A DNA stretch of 64,000 nt, taken from assembly GCA_020847045.1 (NCBI GenBank), contig JADLCT010000020.1, positions 18,655 to 82,654 of the forward strand. Direction: 5' to 3'. Shown here piece by piece: positions 29,647 to 42,617 of the stretch (position 1 is its first letter; each line of letters begins with the position of its first letter). This stretch comes from Bryobacterales bacterium (GTDB taxonomy: Bacteria; Acidobacteriota; Terriglobia; Bryobacterales; Bryobacteraceae). Below the pieces are notes generated by a model that worked only from the letters and a program-made list of their open reading frames with translations, was not told the origin of the DNA and did no database searches. Made by a program: the position numbers and the translations under genes.

Positions 29647-30609
29647 TCACGGTTTCGCGGGCTCAGGCTCGATGGGAATGAACTTGATATTGGCGTCGGC
29701 GGCGAACATCTGCCAGTCCGCGTAGCGCGCCAGGTTGTCGATGAGGAGCACGGGCGGTCCGGCGCTGGGCGGATGCTTCTTGTCCCCCGCCGTCAGATGC
29801 TGCGCCAGCTTCCGGTAGCGCACCAGGGACGGTAGCGGCACGCCGTAGCGCGATGACGCATAGTCGATGGCGGCGGCGTGGGTAACCAGCGAATCATACT
29901 CGGTGTTTTGCAGGGACAACGTGATGCGCAGCGGCACGCCACTTTCCGCGTTCACGGTGAGCGTGCCCTCCATGCGGACGCGCTCCAAACGCCGCGCGGA
30001 GTAGACGCGCGCCGCGTCGCCGGACCCCTCCTTTTGCCGCCATTCGATCACCACCGCCTCGTCGGCGCCGGAAAACTCGCGCCGCAGAAAGCGGAAGCCG
30101 TGCATGGCCAACTGGCGCGAGCGGAACAGGAGAATCGATTGCCCGAAGTCGGTCGCCGCGCCGATCTGGCCATACTTTTCAAACTCGCGGAGCAGCGTCA
30201 TGCGCCGGCGGTCGTCCTCGCTGGTCATGCCCTCGGCCAGCGTCTGCCGCGGATTCGACTTTGCCGCCATCACCTGGTGTCCGTCCACGGCCACCACCTG
30301 GCGGAATTCGCGAATCCATTCCGGATTGTCGCGCAACGCGGCAAAGCCATACTCGGACGTGATCTCGCGCGTGAACAAACGCACCCGGGGCGCTTCGCCC
30401 GGCGCGCTCCTGAGTCTTCGGCGCGGCTCCAGCCAGCCCTTGTGCGTCAGTGTTTCGCGGCCGACAATGCGCGGAGCCTTCTGATAGAAGACCTCGGCCT
30501 CCTCGGCCACGCGGCGCAGAAGCTTCTCCAAATCCGGTGGCGGAGCATTCTCTTGCGCGGCAAGCAGGAACGGAACCAGTAATGCCGCGACTGGAAGCCT
30601 CACGGGCAC
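29647..30609 (-). CDS. Hypothetical secreted protein
   Basis: Signal peptide MPVRLPVAALLVPFLLAAQ; continuous coding frame, no family recognised. Confidence 0.6.
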   Translation of the reverse strand: MPVRLPVAALLVPFLLAAQENAPPPDLEKLLRRVAEEAEVFYQKAPRIVGRETLTHKGWLEPRRRLRSAPGEAPRVRLFTREITSEYGFAALRDNPEWIREFRQVVAVDGHQVMAAKSNPRQTLAEGMTSEDDRRRMTLLREFEKYGQIGAATDFGQSILLFRSRQLAMHGFRFLRREFSGADEAVVIEWRQKEGSGDAARVYSARRLERVRMEGTLTVNAESGVPLRITLSLQNTEYDSLVTHAAAIDYASSRYGVPLPSLVRYRKLAQHLTAGDKKHPPSAGPPVLLIDNLARYADWQMFAADANIKFIPIEPEPAKP

Positions 30610-30617
30610 TAGTGTAG

Positions 30618-32183
<1,566 letters not shown>

Positions 32184-32194
32184 ACCGCAGCGGC

Positions 32195-32263
32195 AAGGCT
32201 GAGCCCGTGAGCCTTCCTTTCTTCGCCGCCGAGGCGCTGTCCGGGCGGTCGCCCTCGGGCTCA
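32195..32263 (+). other. Structured intergenic segment after guaB: possible three-way junction RNA or complex terminator
   Basis: TGAGCCCG (32200-32207)/CGGGCTCA (32256-32263) enclosing CGCC-gccga-GGCG and GGGCGgtCGCCC; alternative AAGGCT/AGCCTT hairpin. Confidence 0.3.
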
Positions 32264-32330
32264 GGCCGGTTTCCATTGGAACTTTCGCCCTTTCCGCCGA
32301 AAAGGACAGGGGAGGAACGAAACAGCGCAC

Positions 32331-32618
32331 ATGGTGTGGCAGAAGTACCTGGTGAGCGATCCGTCCGTACGGGACGGGCAACTCTGCGCCAAGGGAACGC
32401 GGATTGCCGTGGCGGACATTCTCGATGACCTGTCGGAGGGAGCCGGCGCCGAGGAGATCTTGCGGCGGCGTCCAGGGCTGGCGCTAACTCACATCGCGGC
32501 GGCTCTGGCCTATGCGGCCGCGCTGGCGGCGAGCCGTCACTGCTACAAGTGCGTCGCCGACGAGCTGGAAAAACCGGTGCGGCCACCGCGGCCCAGACGG
32601 AAGCCGCCCGCTCCCTAG
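32331..32618 (+). CDS. DUF433 domain protein (antitoxin-like)
   Basis: YLVSDPSVRDGQLCAKGTRIAVADILDDLSEGAGAEEILRRRPGLALTHIAAALAYAA. Confidence 0.8.
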   Translation: MVWQKYLVSDPSVRDGQLCAKGTRIAVADILDDLSEGAGAEEILRRRPGLALTHIAAALAYAAALAASRHCYKCVADELEKPVRPPRPRRKPPAP

Positions 32619-32644
32619 CCGCACCCGTACTCCTTCGGCGCTCG

Positions 32645-33997
32645 TCATTCGACGCTCGACACCTTCACCTTCAGCGCCCCCTTATGCAGGCGCACGGTGA
32701 GACTCTGCCGCGCGCGGGTGGCCGCCGAATCACGCACCACGGATCCGTCCCCGGCCTGCACGATGCTGTAGCCACGTTCGAGAACGGCCAGCGGGCTCAA
32801 CTGTAACAACGAGGCGTGCAGTGCCTCATGACGCCGCCGCGCCAACACCACACGCGCCTGCGCCGGGGACGCCAGCCGCCGCTCCAGCGTGTCGAGCCGT
32901 CCCGTTTGCCGCATCAGCAGCGGCCGCAGCGTGGCTTCCAGCCGCCCCTTCGCATCGGCCACGCGCTGCCGCAACCCCGACAGCCGCAATCGCGGATCGC
33001 CGCTCCGTACAACCGCCGCGCACTGCTCGATCAACCGCCGCAAACGGTTCACACGCTCGCGGGCCGCATCCCGCAAACGGAACTGCGTCTCGTCGAAGCG
33101 CTGTGCCGAACGCAGCACGCGATAGTGAATGGCCCGTTCCAGCCGCGCGGTCTGCGCCCCCACGCTTTCCCGCAGTGCGGCCGCGTCCCGGACGGCCAGT
33201 TCCGCCGCCGCCGATGGCGTTGGCGCGCGCAGATCGGCTACCCAGTCCGCAATGGTGACGTCGGTCTCGTGCCCCACCGCGGAGATCACGGGCACTGAGC
33301 AGGCAGCAATGGCGCGCGCCACCGCTTCCTCGTTGAAACTCCACAAATCCTCCAGGGAGCCGCCTCCGCGCCCGACAATCAACAGCTCCGGCCAGCCGGA
33401 GGAGGAGAAATATTCGATCCCCTCCACAATTGACGCCACCGAGCCAGGCCCTTGCACCTGGGCGGGGTAAAGGCGAATCTGCAAACCAGGGAAACGCCGC
33501 GTCAGTACATGCAACATGTCCTGAATCGCCGCGCCGGTGGGCGAGGTGACCAGGCCAATGCGGAGCGGAAACCGGGGCAGGGGCCGCTTGCGTCCCGCGG
33601 CGAAGAGGCCCTCCGCCTCCAGGCGGGCCTTCAACTGTTCGAAGGCCATCCGAAGCGCGCCTTCTCCTTGCGGCTCAAGGGTTTCCACGATGAGCTGGTA
33701 TTCGCCACGTGGCTCGTACACGTCAATTCGCCCGCGCGCCTCCACAGCCAAACCCTCCTGCGGCCGGAAGCGCTGCAGGCGCATGTTGCCTTTCCAGATG
33801 ACGCAACGCACCTGGGAATCGGCGTCTTTCAGTTGAAAGTAGGCGTGTCCGGAAGCCGCCAGTTTCAAGCCGGAGATCTCACCTGTAACCCAAATGCCGT
33901 CGTAGGCCGTCGTGAGGATCTCCTTAATCTCGCGCGTCAACGCGCCGACGGTGTACTGGCGTCTGAAGGGCTGTAAATCCAGTGAGGTTTGATCCAT
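32645..33997 (-). CDS. xseA: Exodeoxyribonuclease VII large subunit
   Basis: VTGEISGLKLAASGHAYFQLKDADSQVRCVIWKGN; IGLVTSPTGAAIQDML; RGGGSLEDLWSFNEEAVARAI; SAVGHETDVTIADWVADLRAPTPSAAAE. Confidence 0.97.
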   Translation of the reverse strand: MDQTSLDLQPFRRQYTVGALTREIKEILTTAYDGIWVTGEISGLKLAASGHAYFQLKDADSQVRCVIWKGNMRLQRFRPQEGLAVEARGRIDVYEPRGEYQLIVETLEPQGEGALRMAFEQLKARLEAEGLFAAGRKRPLPRFPLRIGLVTSPTGAAIQDMLHVLTRRFPGLQIRLYPAQVQGPGSVASIVEGIEYFSSSGWPELLIVGRGGGSLEDLWSFNEEAVARAIAACSVPVISAVGHETDVTIADWVADLRAPTPSAAAELAVRDAAALRESVGAQTARLERAIHYRVLRSAQRFDETQFRLRDAARERVNRLRRLIEQCAAVVRSGDPRLRLSGLRQRVADAKGRLEATLRPLLMRQTGRLDTLERRLASPAQARVVLARRRHEALHASLLQLSPLAVLERGYSIVQAGDGSVVRDSAATRARQSLTVRLHKGALKVKVSSVE

Positions 33998-34122
33998 GCG
34001 AGCGTGTGTCCCGGGTGATGCAACCGATCAAAATTTTCGATAAACGCCCCCCACATGCGTCTGCTATCCTTCTACTTTAATCCGCGCAGGCGGTTCCCCC
34101 CCAAATCCAATCTGGAGGTTCC

Positions 34123-35532
<1,410 letters not shown>

Positions 35533-35573
35533 ACAGCGGCGAATTCAGTAAACCCAGCCATGGGTTCCACCGG

Positions 35574-35609
35574 CCGGCTCTCCTTCGCGGGGGAGCCGGT
35601 TTTGTTTTT
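35574..35609 (+). terminator. Rho-independent terminator of glnA
   Basis: CCGGCTCtCC-ttcgcg-GGgGAGCCGG followed by TTTTGTTTTT. Confidence 0.85.
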
Positions 35610-35679
35610 ACAATCTCCGCCCCACATGCCCGCGCCGGCCTGTGCTATTCTTCGCCCACGGAGCAAGGAGCGATCAGCC

Positions 35680-36573
35680 ATGGAACGCAAGAACGCACGC
35701 GAGTATCCGCAAGAACTGCTGAATCTGTTCGACAAGTTCGTACACGGCGACATCGACCGCCGGGGTTTCCTCGACGGAGCGCAGAAGTATGCCGTGGGAG
35801 GTGTCACGGCGGCGGCGCTACTGGAAAGCCTTACGCCGAACTTCGCCTGGGCGCAACAGGTGGCCAAGGATGATCCGCGCATCAAAGCCGAGTATGCGAG
35901 CGTCTCCTCCCCCGAGGGCAACGGCAGCATCAAGGGCTACCTGGCGCGCCCCGCGAAGGCCGCTGGAAAGCTGCCCGTCATCCTCGTCATCCACGAAAAC
36001 CGCGGGCTGAACCCGTACATCGAAGATGTCGCCCGGCGGCTGGCCACGGAGAACTACATTGCCTTTGCTCCGGATGGCCTGACCAGCGCCGGCGGCTATC
36101 CCGGCAACGAGGACGAGGCGCGCGCGCTGTTTCCCAAAGTGGATGGCGCGAAGATGACCAATGATTTCGCCGCCTCGGCCCGCTGGCTGAAGTCTCGTCC
36201 GGACAGCACGGGCAAGCTGGGCGTGGTGGGCTTCTGCTTTGGTGGCGGCATGTCGAATAAGATGGCCGTGCTGCTCGGCCCCGATCTGGCCGCGGCGGTT
36301 CCTTTCTACGGAGGCGTGGCGCCGGCGGCCGACGTCCCGAAAATCAAAGCGGCGCTTCTGCTGCACTTCGCCGGATTGGACACGCGGATCAACGCCGGCT
36401 GGCCGGCCTATGAGGAAGCTCTCAAGGCGAACCACGTCAACTACAAGGCGTACATCTACGAGGGCGCCAATCACGGCTTCCACAACGACACCACGCCTCG
36501 CTACGACGAGGCGGCGGCCAAGCTTGCCTGGAAGCGCACGCTGGACCACTTTGCTCAGTTCGTCCGCGGCTGA
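35680..36573 (+). CDS. Dienelactone hydrolase family protein, Tat-type leader
   Basis: [23 protein letters not shown] leader; [30 protein letters not shown]. Confidence 0.93.
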   Translation: MERKNAREYPQELLNLFDKFVHGDIDRRGFLDGAQKYAVGGVTAAALLESLTPNFAWAQQVAKDDPRIKAEYASVSSPEGNGSIKGYLARPAKAAGKLPVILVIHENRGLNPYIEDVARRLATENYIAFAPDGLTSAGGYPGNEDEARALFPKVDGAKMTNDFAASARWLKSRPDSTGKLGVVGFCFGGGMSNKMAVLLGPDLAAAVPFYGGVAPAADVPKIKAALLLHFAGLDTRINAGWPAYEEALKANHVNYKAYIYEGANHGFHNDTTPRYDEAAAKLAWKRTLDHFAQFVRG

Positions 36574-36585
36574 GCAGCCCCCCGT

Positions 36586-39201
36586 TCAGAACGCCAGCTT
36601 CAACTGAAACCGGAAGGCCCGGCCGTCGTTCAACGTGTTCGTGATGAAGCCGAAGCTGGGACTGGACAACTCACGCCAGGGCTCGGCGAACTGCGGCGTG
36701 TTGAAGGCGTTCACCGCCTCGGCGCGCAGGTGCAACCGCCAGTCTCCATGCAGCGCGAAAGCGCGTTGCATGGAGAGGTTCACGTTGGCGATCCCCGCCT
36801 TACGGAACGTATTCGAGCCGAGATTCCCGCGGCTGCCGGTGGGCGTTATGTAGGAAAATGCGGTGGCCGGCAGCAGGGCGCGCGAGGTGTCCGGATGGCC
36901 GATGACGCGCCCCAGCACCGAAGGATCCACCACGTCCGGCCGGTCGCCCTGATCGCCATCGACATTGCCGTAGCCGGGCGCGTCGGAGCCCGTGAACACG
37001 GTGAATGGCGTGCCCGTCTTCACCAGGCCCACCGCCGAAACGTCCCAGCGTCCGGCGATTTTCGCCAGCAGCGTAGCCGCGGGCAGGCGCGGAGTCGCGT
37101 AGTTGCAGCGCAGCAAGAATGCATGGCGCTGATCGAAGACGCTGGGTCCCCGCATATCGCTCCATACGAAGAATTCGCTCTGCGCCAGTCCCTGCCGCCC
37201 GTCGTCGCCCGCGCCCGTGGACGTGTAGGAGCCACCCAGGTCAATCGCCTTGCTCCACCAGTAGGAGGCATCCACCGACAGCCCCCGCCAGGAAGGCATC
37301 ACCAGCGTGGCCCGGCCCGCATCGAAGTAGCCGCGCGAGCCGTTCACGATGCGCCGGTGGTCGAAGTACCGCGCATCCGGACGCCGGTCGTTGATGGTGG
37401 CCGTGGTTTGCGGAAGGCCCGGCGTGGGCGCCGCGCGGTTGGTGTACCACATGAATGGCAGTTTCTGCGAACGGCTGCCCAGATAGGCCAGTTGCAGCCG
37501 GAAAAGGCGGCCCAGCGAAGGCTCCCACAGCAGGTTGTACTGGTGCGCATAGGGGCTTCGCAGGTTCCGGTCGACATCGACAAACGTGCTGCGCGCGCCG
37601 GGCGTCACCGGGATATTCAACTGCTGGAAGGGAAGCAGCAGGTCCGGCGCCTGAATTTCAAACTTCTGATTGAGCGGCGGGTTGTAGCGCGTCTGGCCGT
37701 ATGTCACCGGGTAGATCTCGCCGTAATGGAGTCCATACGCGGCGCGCAGTGTTCCGCCTCCGCCGGGCAGCCGGAGCGCCAGAGCGAAACGCGGCGCGAA
37801 GTTGTTCCGGTCGCTCGGGTAGGGCACGGGCGTTAATCCGTGCGCCTCGCTCGGAGCGCCGGCCATCTCCCACCGCAAACCCGCGTGCAGGCTCAGCCAT
37901 GAGGCCGCTCTCCACTGGTCCCCCACGAACAGCGACGGCTCCCAGGTTCGGAACGCACGCACGGCGTTGCCCGTGGCGCCGCTGAAACGGCTGGGTATGC
38001 CGAGCAGGAAGTTCGTCATCACATCGCGGCCGAAGTCGTTCCGGAAATAGAGATTGCCGCGGTGCGACGAGGCTTCGAAGCCGTTCACCTGGCGGCGCGT
38101 CATTCCGCCTCCGGCATACCAGTTGTGACCTCCGCCCGGCTGCTGCAACCCGGCTGCCACGTGATAGCGGTTCTGCGCGCGGTCGATGGGAATCGAGGAG
38201 CCCGGCCCCAGCGTGGTGATCACGTTCGAGAAGTTCACCTGAGGCCCAACCGCGTTCGGCTCCGGCAGCAGCAGCGAAGTGACGCGGTCAAAGCCCGCGC
38301 TGGCCTGCGTCACGGTGGACGCGCCCCAGCGCCGGTTCCAGGTCACCACGCCCGTGTGCGCCCTGGTGGTCGTGTCGGGATTCTGCCCGGCCACCAGTTG
38401 GAAGGCGTCGACAAACTGCGACGTGAACTGGTAGCGCGCGTAGACATCGTCGCGCCGGCTTAAACGGCGGTCCAGCCGCAGCAAAGCGTTGCCGTCGTTA
38501 ATCGCCTGCGGAGCATTGGTGTTGAGAGCGCGCTCGTTCACGTCGCGCCGGTTCGGCAACTCGTCCGGAAAGCCGTCCAGAAACTTTCGGATCAACGCTC
38601 GCTTCACCGGGTCGGCCACCATCGGCGTCCGCTCGGAAGCCAGCGGCACAAGAACATTGCCGTTCACGAAGCCACGCATGCGGTTTTGTGACCCGTCCAA
38701 CGTCAGGTGCGTGGCCGCACCCAGCCGCAGCGTAACCGTGCCGCCGTACTGGTTCTCGTGCGCCGGTTTCAACCCGCCCACCGTGAAGAAGGAGCGCGCA
38801 TTAAATACGCTGTTGCCGTGCCAGTAGACGAGATTGCCGTGCCACGGTTCGCCCTTTACCGCGGCCGCGTGAAGCGCCACCGAGGGAGAGACGCCGAACT
38901 CGCTGCCAAAATAGCCGCGGCCAGCGCGAAACTCGGCGAAGGGAGTCGCCGTGGTGCCGGCGCGTGTATTCAACTCCTTCAGCGCGTTGTTGTCGATCAG
39001 GTTGAACTGTACGTTCTCGTTCCGGCGGCTCTCGCCGTTCTGCGCATTCGTGCGGCCGAGCAGGTTCAGATCCTGGCGCGGCGCCGGAGGCGCAGGTGTT
39101 TCGGCGGCGGGCTTTGCGGGTGGGGTTTCCTTGCCCTGCGCGGCCAGCGGCCCGGCGCACAGGAACACGGCGAGCAGCGCGGCCACCGGCAGGGGGAACA
39201 T
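36586..39201 (-). CDS. TonB-dependent receptor / Oar-like outer membrane protein
   Basis: Signal peptide; beta-barrel pattern (FAPRFALALRLPGGGGTLRAAYGLHYGE; QRHAFLLRCNYATP; C-terminal ...GRAFRFQLKLAF). Confidence 0.87.
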   Translation of the reverse strand: MFPLPVAALLAVFLCAGPLAAQGKETPPAKPAAETPAPPAPRQDLNLLGRTNAQNGESRRNENVQFNLIDNNALKELNTRAGTTATPFAEFRAGRGYFGSEFGVSPSVALHAAAVKGEPWHGNLVYWHGNSVFNARSFFTVGGLKPAHENQYGGTVTLRLGAATHLTLDGSQNRMRGFVNGNVLVPLASERTPMVADPVKRALIRKFLDGFPDELPNRRDVNERALNTNAPQAINDGNALLRLDRRLSRRDDVYARYQFTSQFVDAFQLVAGQNPDTTTRAHTGVVTWNRRWGASTVTQASAGFDRVTSLLLPEPNAVGPQVNFSNVITTLGPGSSIPIDRAQNRYHVAAGLQQPGGGHNWYAGGGMTRRQVNGFEASSHRGNLYFRNDFGRDVMTNFLLGIPSRFSGATGNAVRAFRTWEPSLFVGDQWRAASWLSLHAGLRWEMAGAPSEAHGLTPVPYPSDRNNFAPRFALALRLPGGGGTLRAAYGLHYGEIYPVTYGQTRYNPPLNQKFEIQAPDLLLPFQQLNIPVTPGARSTFVDVDRNLRSPYAHQYNLLWEPSLGRLFRLQLAYLGSRSQKLPFMWYTNRAAPTPGLPQTTATINDRRPDARYFDHRRIVNGSRGYFDAGRATLVMPSWRGLSVDASYWWSKAIDLGGSYTSTGAGDDGRQGLAQSEFFVWSDMRGPSVFDQRHAFLLRCNYATPRLPAATLLAKIAGRWDVSAVGLVKTGTPFTVFTGSDAPGYGNVDGDQGDRPDVVDPSVLGRVIGHPDTSRALLPATAFSYITPTGSRGNLGSNTFRKAGIANVNLSMQRAFALHGDWRLHLRAEAVNAFNTPQFAEPWRELSSPSFGFITNTLNDGRAFRFQLKLAF

Positions 39202-39209
39202 TCCATTGA

Positions 39210-40037
39210 TTATCGCAGGCGCTCAGTGCTTCCCCGCCCGGCGGCAAGGCTCGCGGGAACCCCCTCGCGGTAGCCGCGGTAGAGAAGACGAATACCCAAC
39301 TCCCGCCGTATGGCCGAGCCATCCACACGCCTGTTGGCGCGCCGCGTGTCGTCGCCGGGCAGACGTTCCGTGAACTCCGGCATGGGAACGCCCAGCAGCT
39401 CCGCGCAAAAGGCCGCCATCTCACCCGCCGGGCAGGGTTCCTCGTCGGCCACAGGGAAGCAGCCGGCTAACCCTGCGTCGAGGGCCGCCAGGCAGTGGGC
39501 GGCCAGGTCGTCCACATGAATCCGGCTGATCACGTTGCTTCCGTCGCCCGGCAGCCGGTAACGCCCCTGGCGCATCGACTCATGCACGCCACGCCCTGGC
39601 CCGTAGATGGCCGCCGGCCGGAGCACCAGCGTGCTCCAGGCGCCCTCGCCCAGGACGCGCTCCTCGTCCACGCGTAAAAGCTCGCGCTCGTGGCGGGGCG
39701 CGGGCGGCGTGTGCTCGTCCACAAGGTGCGTCTCGCCATACACGCCCGTGGTGGAAAGATACACCACCCGCGCCGCTTTCCGCAGCAAGGGAGCCACAAG
39801 CGGCGCCGTGGCCCGGTATCCCTCCGGCGTGCGCAGCACGGGCAGCGAGTACAGCACGCGCGCGCCCTCTTCCAGGCTTTCCGTTACGGAGCCGTACGTC
39901 GCGGCATCCAGTACGTCGAACCGGAGCGCGTCCGGCGCGGAGGCCCGCAGGCTCACCACGCGCTCGCCCCGCCGCTCCAACGCCCGCGCCACGCGCGAGC
40001 CGGTGTAACCCGCGCCCAAAATCACATAGCCCGGCAC
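39210..40037 (-). CDS. NAD-dependent epimerase/dehydratase (SDR, YeeZ-like)
   Basis: VPGYVILGAGYTGSRVARALERRG; YLSTTGVYGE; start GTG 40037 overlapping previous ORF. Confidence 0.87.
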   Translation of the reverse strand: MPGYVILGAGYTGSRVARALERRGERVVSLRASAPDALRFDVLDAATYGSVTESLEEGARVLYSLPVLRTPEGYRATAPLVAPLLRKAARVVYLSTTGVYGETHLVDEHTPPAPRHERELLRVDEERVLGEGAWSTLVLRPAAIYGPGRGVHESMRQGRYRLPGDGSNVISRIHVDDLAAHCLAALDAGLAGCFPVADEEPCPAGEMAAFCAELLGVPMPEFTERLPGDDTRRANRRVDGSAIRRELGIRLLYRGYREGVPASLAAGRGSTERLR

Positions 40038-40038
40038 G

Positions 40039-40458
40039 CTAGCGCGGCCTCTCGCCCGGCGGCTTCCACTCGCATGTCTCGGCGCCCATGATGCGTAAGC
40101 GGTTTCGAGCCACCCAGGCATACGCCGCGTCTCCCAGAGGATTCGACAACGGGGACAGTACGGCCGCCAGCGCCAGTCCGCAAACCGCTGCCGCGGTGGC
40201 CGCCGCCGCGCCCGCCAGAATCAGCCAGCCCGCCACGGCGGCCAGCCCAAGGTAGGTAGCCGGCGTCCAGGCCGCCATGCGCTTCACGGCCCGCCAGCCT
40301 CGATGTTCCCTCGTCCCATCCAGCAAAACGATGGCGCCTTGCGGCGTCGGAGACGGCGTCCACTCGAAGTGGCCCAGCCAGTCCAAACGCTCGCCCAGCC
40401 GCTTGGAGCGCGTGCAAAACCGGCATCCGGCATCGTAAAAAACCGTTGCTTTTCCCAT
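40039..40458 (-). CDS. DUF393 / DCC family thiol-disulfide oxidoreductase-like
   Basis: VFYDAGCRFCTRSKRLGERLDW. Confidence 0.82.
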   Translation of the reverse strand: MGKATVFYDAGCRFCTRSKRLGERLDWLGHFEWTPSPTPQGAIVLLDGTREHRGWRAVKRMAAWTPATYLGLAAVAGWLILAGAAAATAAAVCGLALAAVLSPLSNPLGDAAYAWVARNRLRIMGAETCEWKPPGERPR

Positions 40459-40556
40459 ATCCTGGCCTCACCATGGTGGCAACTCGCGTTGCGCGGCCCC
40501 CGTCCGGCTGATCTTGATCCCTCTAGTTTCGCGCGTGTTGGCTAGGAAGTTTCCGC

Positions 40557-42500
40557 ATGAAAATCACCATTGCCGCACTGTTGTTTCCGGTGCTTCTGGT
40601 GGCGCAACCCGCCTCCAAGCCCACAGACGTGTTCGCCCTGATCCGGGAAAACCGGATGGCCGAACTGGCAACCTGGCTGCAAACCAATTCGCCCGGCTCG
40701 TTCTCCGACAAGCTGGGAAACCAGCCGCTTCACTACGCGGCCCTCTACGGCTCGCCCGAATCGGTTCACATTCTGCTCCATGCCGGAGCCTCTCCGGACG
40801 CTCGGAACTCGGGCGGCGTAACACCTCTCATCTATGCTGCCACGGATGCGGCCAAGGTGCGGATGATGCTGGCCGGCGGAGCGGATGTGCGCGCATCCTC
40901 CCGGCAGGGACGCACCGCGCTCCACGTGGCCGCCGTTTCGACGCAGGGCTATGAGACGGCCCGGATGCTGCTGGACAAGGGCGCCGCCGTGGACGCCGCC
41001 GACGACCGTGGCGACACGCCTCTCACGGCCGCCAACGCCGGCAACACACCTCTGATGCGTCTGCTCATCGAACGGGGCGCCAACGTCCGGCACGCCAACC
41101 GGGACGGGATGACCGCGCTGATCAATGCCGCCGGGGCCAACAACACCGTCATCGTGAAACTGCTTCTGGACAAGGGCGCGGACGTGAACGCCGCCAACAC
41201 CGCCGCCGGACGCGTGCCGCGCGGGGAGATTGCTCTGAAGCAGTTGACGCCGCTCATGCTCGCCAGTCCCTACGGCTCTCCCGCCACGGTCAAGACTCTG
41301 CTCGACGCGGGCGCCCGCGTGAACATGCGGGACTCGCGCGGCATGTCCGCCTTGATGCTGGCCATGGCCAGCGATCACCAGTCCATCGAGTCGGTGAAAC
41401 TGCTGCTCGCCGCCGGAGCGGATGTCAACGCCAAGGATCAGGAGGGCGAGTCCGTTCTGGATTGGGCGCGCAAAAGCCCAAACCCGGCGCTGCTGCGGCT
41501 ATTGGAAGCGGCGGGCGCGAAAGCGGCCGTGGCGCCGCCGCCGGCCCCGCAACCTGGCGAGCCAGCCTCCCTGCGCGAGGCCATCCAGCGTTCCGTGCGC
41601 CTGATGGAGCGGTCCAACCCGGTCTTCTTCAAGGAAGGCGGCTGCGTAGCGTGCCACCACCAGGCCGCCTCGGGTATGGCGATGCAGGCCGTCCGCTCCG
41701 CCGGGCTCGACTATAACCGCGAGGCCGCCGCCGGCGAGGCCAAGCTCAGCACCATCCTCACCATCCCGTTCGGCGCGCAGATGCTCCAGGCGTTTGAAAT
41801 CGGGGGTACTACCGACACGGCCACCTTCACGGCGCTGGGCGCCATGGCGAATGGCGTCGAAGCCGGCCCGGCCTCCGATCTGCTGGCGCACTACATCGCC
41901 TCGCGCCAGAACCCCGATGGTTCCTGGAGTCTGCACGGCATCAGCCGCCCGCCCATGGAAGAGTCCGACATCACCCGGACCGCCTACGCGGTCAAGGTGC
42001 TGCAACACTACGGCTGGCCGGCCCGCCGGTCCGAGTTCGCCGCCCGCATGGCGCGCGCTCGCGCCTGGCTCGAATCGGCCAAACCCACCACGTCATACGA
42101 AGCGGCGGACCTCGCCATGGGCCTCCTCTGGACGCACTCGCCCAAGGCAACCGCGGCCGTGCGGCAGGTGATGCATCTGCAGCGCTCCAGCGGAGGCTGG
42201 GCGCAGACGGCCTACATGGAACCCGATGCCTATGCGACCGCGCTGGCGATTCAGGCTCTGCGCGAATCGGGCATGTCCCCCTCCAGCCGGCCCTATGAAA
42301 AGGGAACGGCATTCCTGCTGCGCACGCAAATGACCGACGGTTCCTGGTTCGTTCGCAGCCGCGCCGCCAAGTTCCAGCCCTACTTCCAAAGTGGCTTCCC
42401 GCACAATCATGACCAGTGGCTGTCGGCCGTCACCACGGCCTATGCCGTCCGGGTGCTGGCTCCGGCCGCGTCAGGAATCAAAATCGCCGCGTCCCGCTAG
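40557..42500 (+). CDS. Ankyrin repeat protein fused to CxxCH motif and prenyltransferase/squalene-oxidase-like barrel, secreted
   Basis: Multiple ANK repeats (GNQPLHYAALYGSPESVHILLHAGASPDARNSGGVTPLIYAA...); GGCVACHHQAASGMAMQ; QNPDGSWSLHG/RSSGGWAQT/QMTDGSWFV repeats. Confidence 0.87.
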   Translation: MKITIAALLFPVLLVAQPASKPTDVFALIRENRMAELATWLQTNSPGSFSDKLGNQPLHYAALYGSPESVHILLHAGASPDARNSGGVTPLIYAATDAAKVRMMLAGGADVRASSRQGRTALHVAAVSTQGYETARMLLDKGAAVDAADDRGDTPLTAANAGNTPLMRLLIERGANVRHANRDGMTALINAAGANNTVIVKLLLDKGADVNAANTAAGRVPRGEIALKQLTPLMLASPYGSPATVKTLLDAGARVNMRDSRGMSALMLAMASDHQSIESVKLLLAAGADVNAKDQEGESVLDWARKSPNPALLRLLEAAGAKAAVAPPPAPQPGEPASLREAIQRSVRLMERSNPVFFKEGGCVACHHQAASGMAMQAVRSAGLDYNREAAAGEAKLSTILTIPFGAQMLQAFEIGGTTDTATFTALGAMANGVEAGPASDLLAHYIASRQNPDGSWSLHGISRPPMEESDITRTAYAVKVLQHYGWPARRSEFAARMARARAWLESAKPTTSYEAADLAMGLLWTHSPKATAAVRQVMHLQRSSGGWAQTAYMEPDAYATALAIQALRESGMSPSSRPYEKGTAFLLRTQMTDGSWFVRSRAAKFQPYFQSGFPHNHDQWLSAVTTAYAVRVLAPAASGIKIAASR

Positions 42501-42617
42501 CCGGAGGCCTGTCCGCGGAACGGAATGCGGGGCTGCGGCGAAAGCGCCGAATCTGCTATCGTCGTGTCGAACCAGCACGGTTGGAGAAGCCCCGCATCCA
42601 GTTGAAACCCAAACCGG

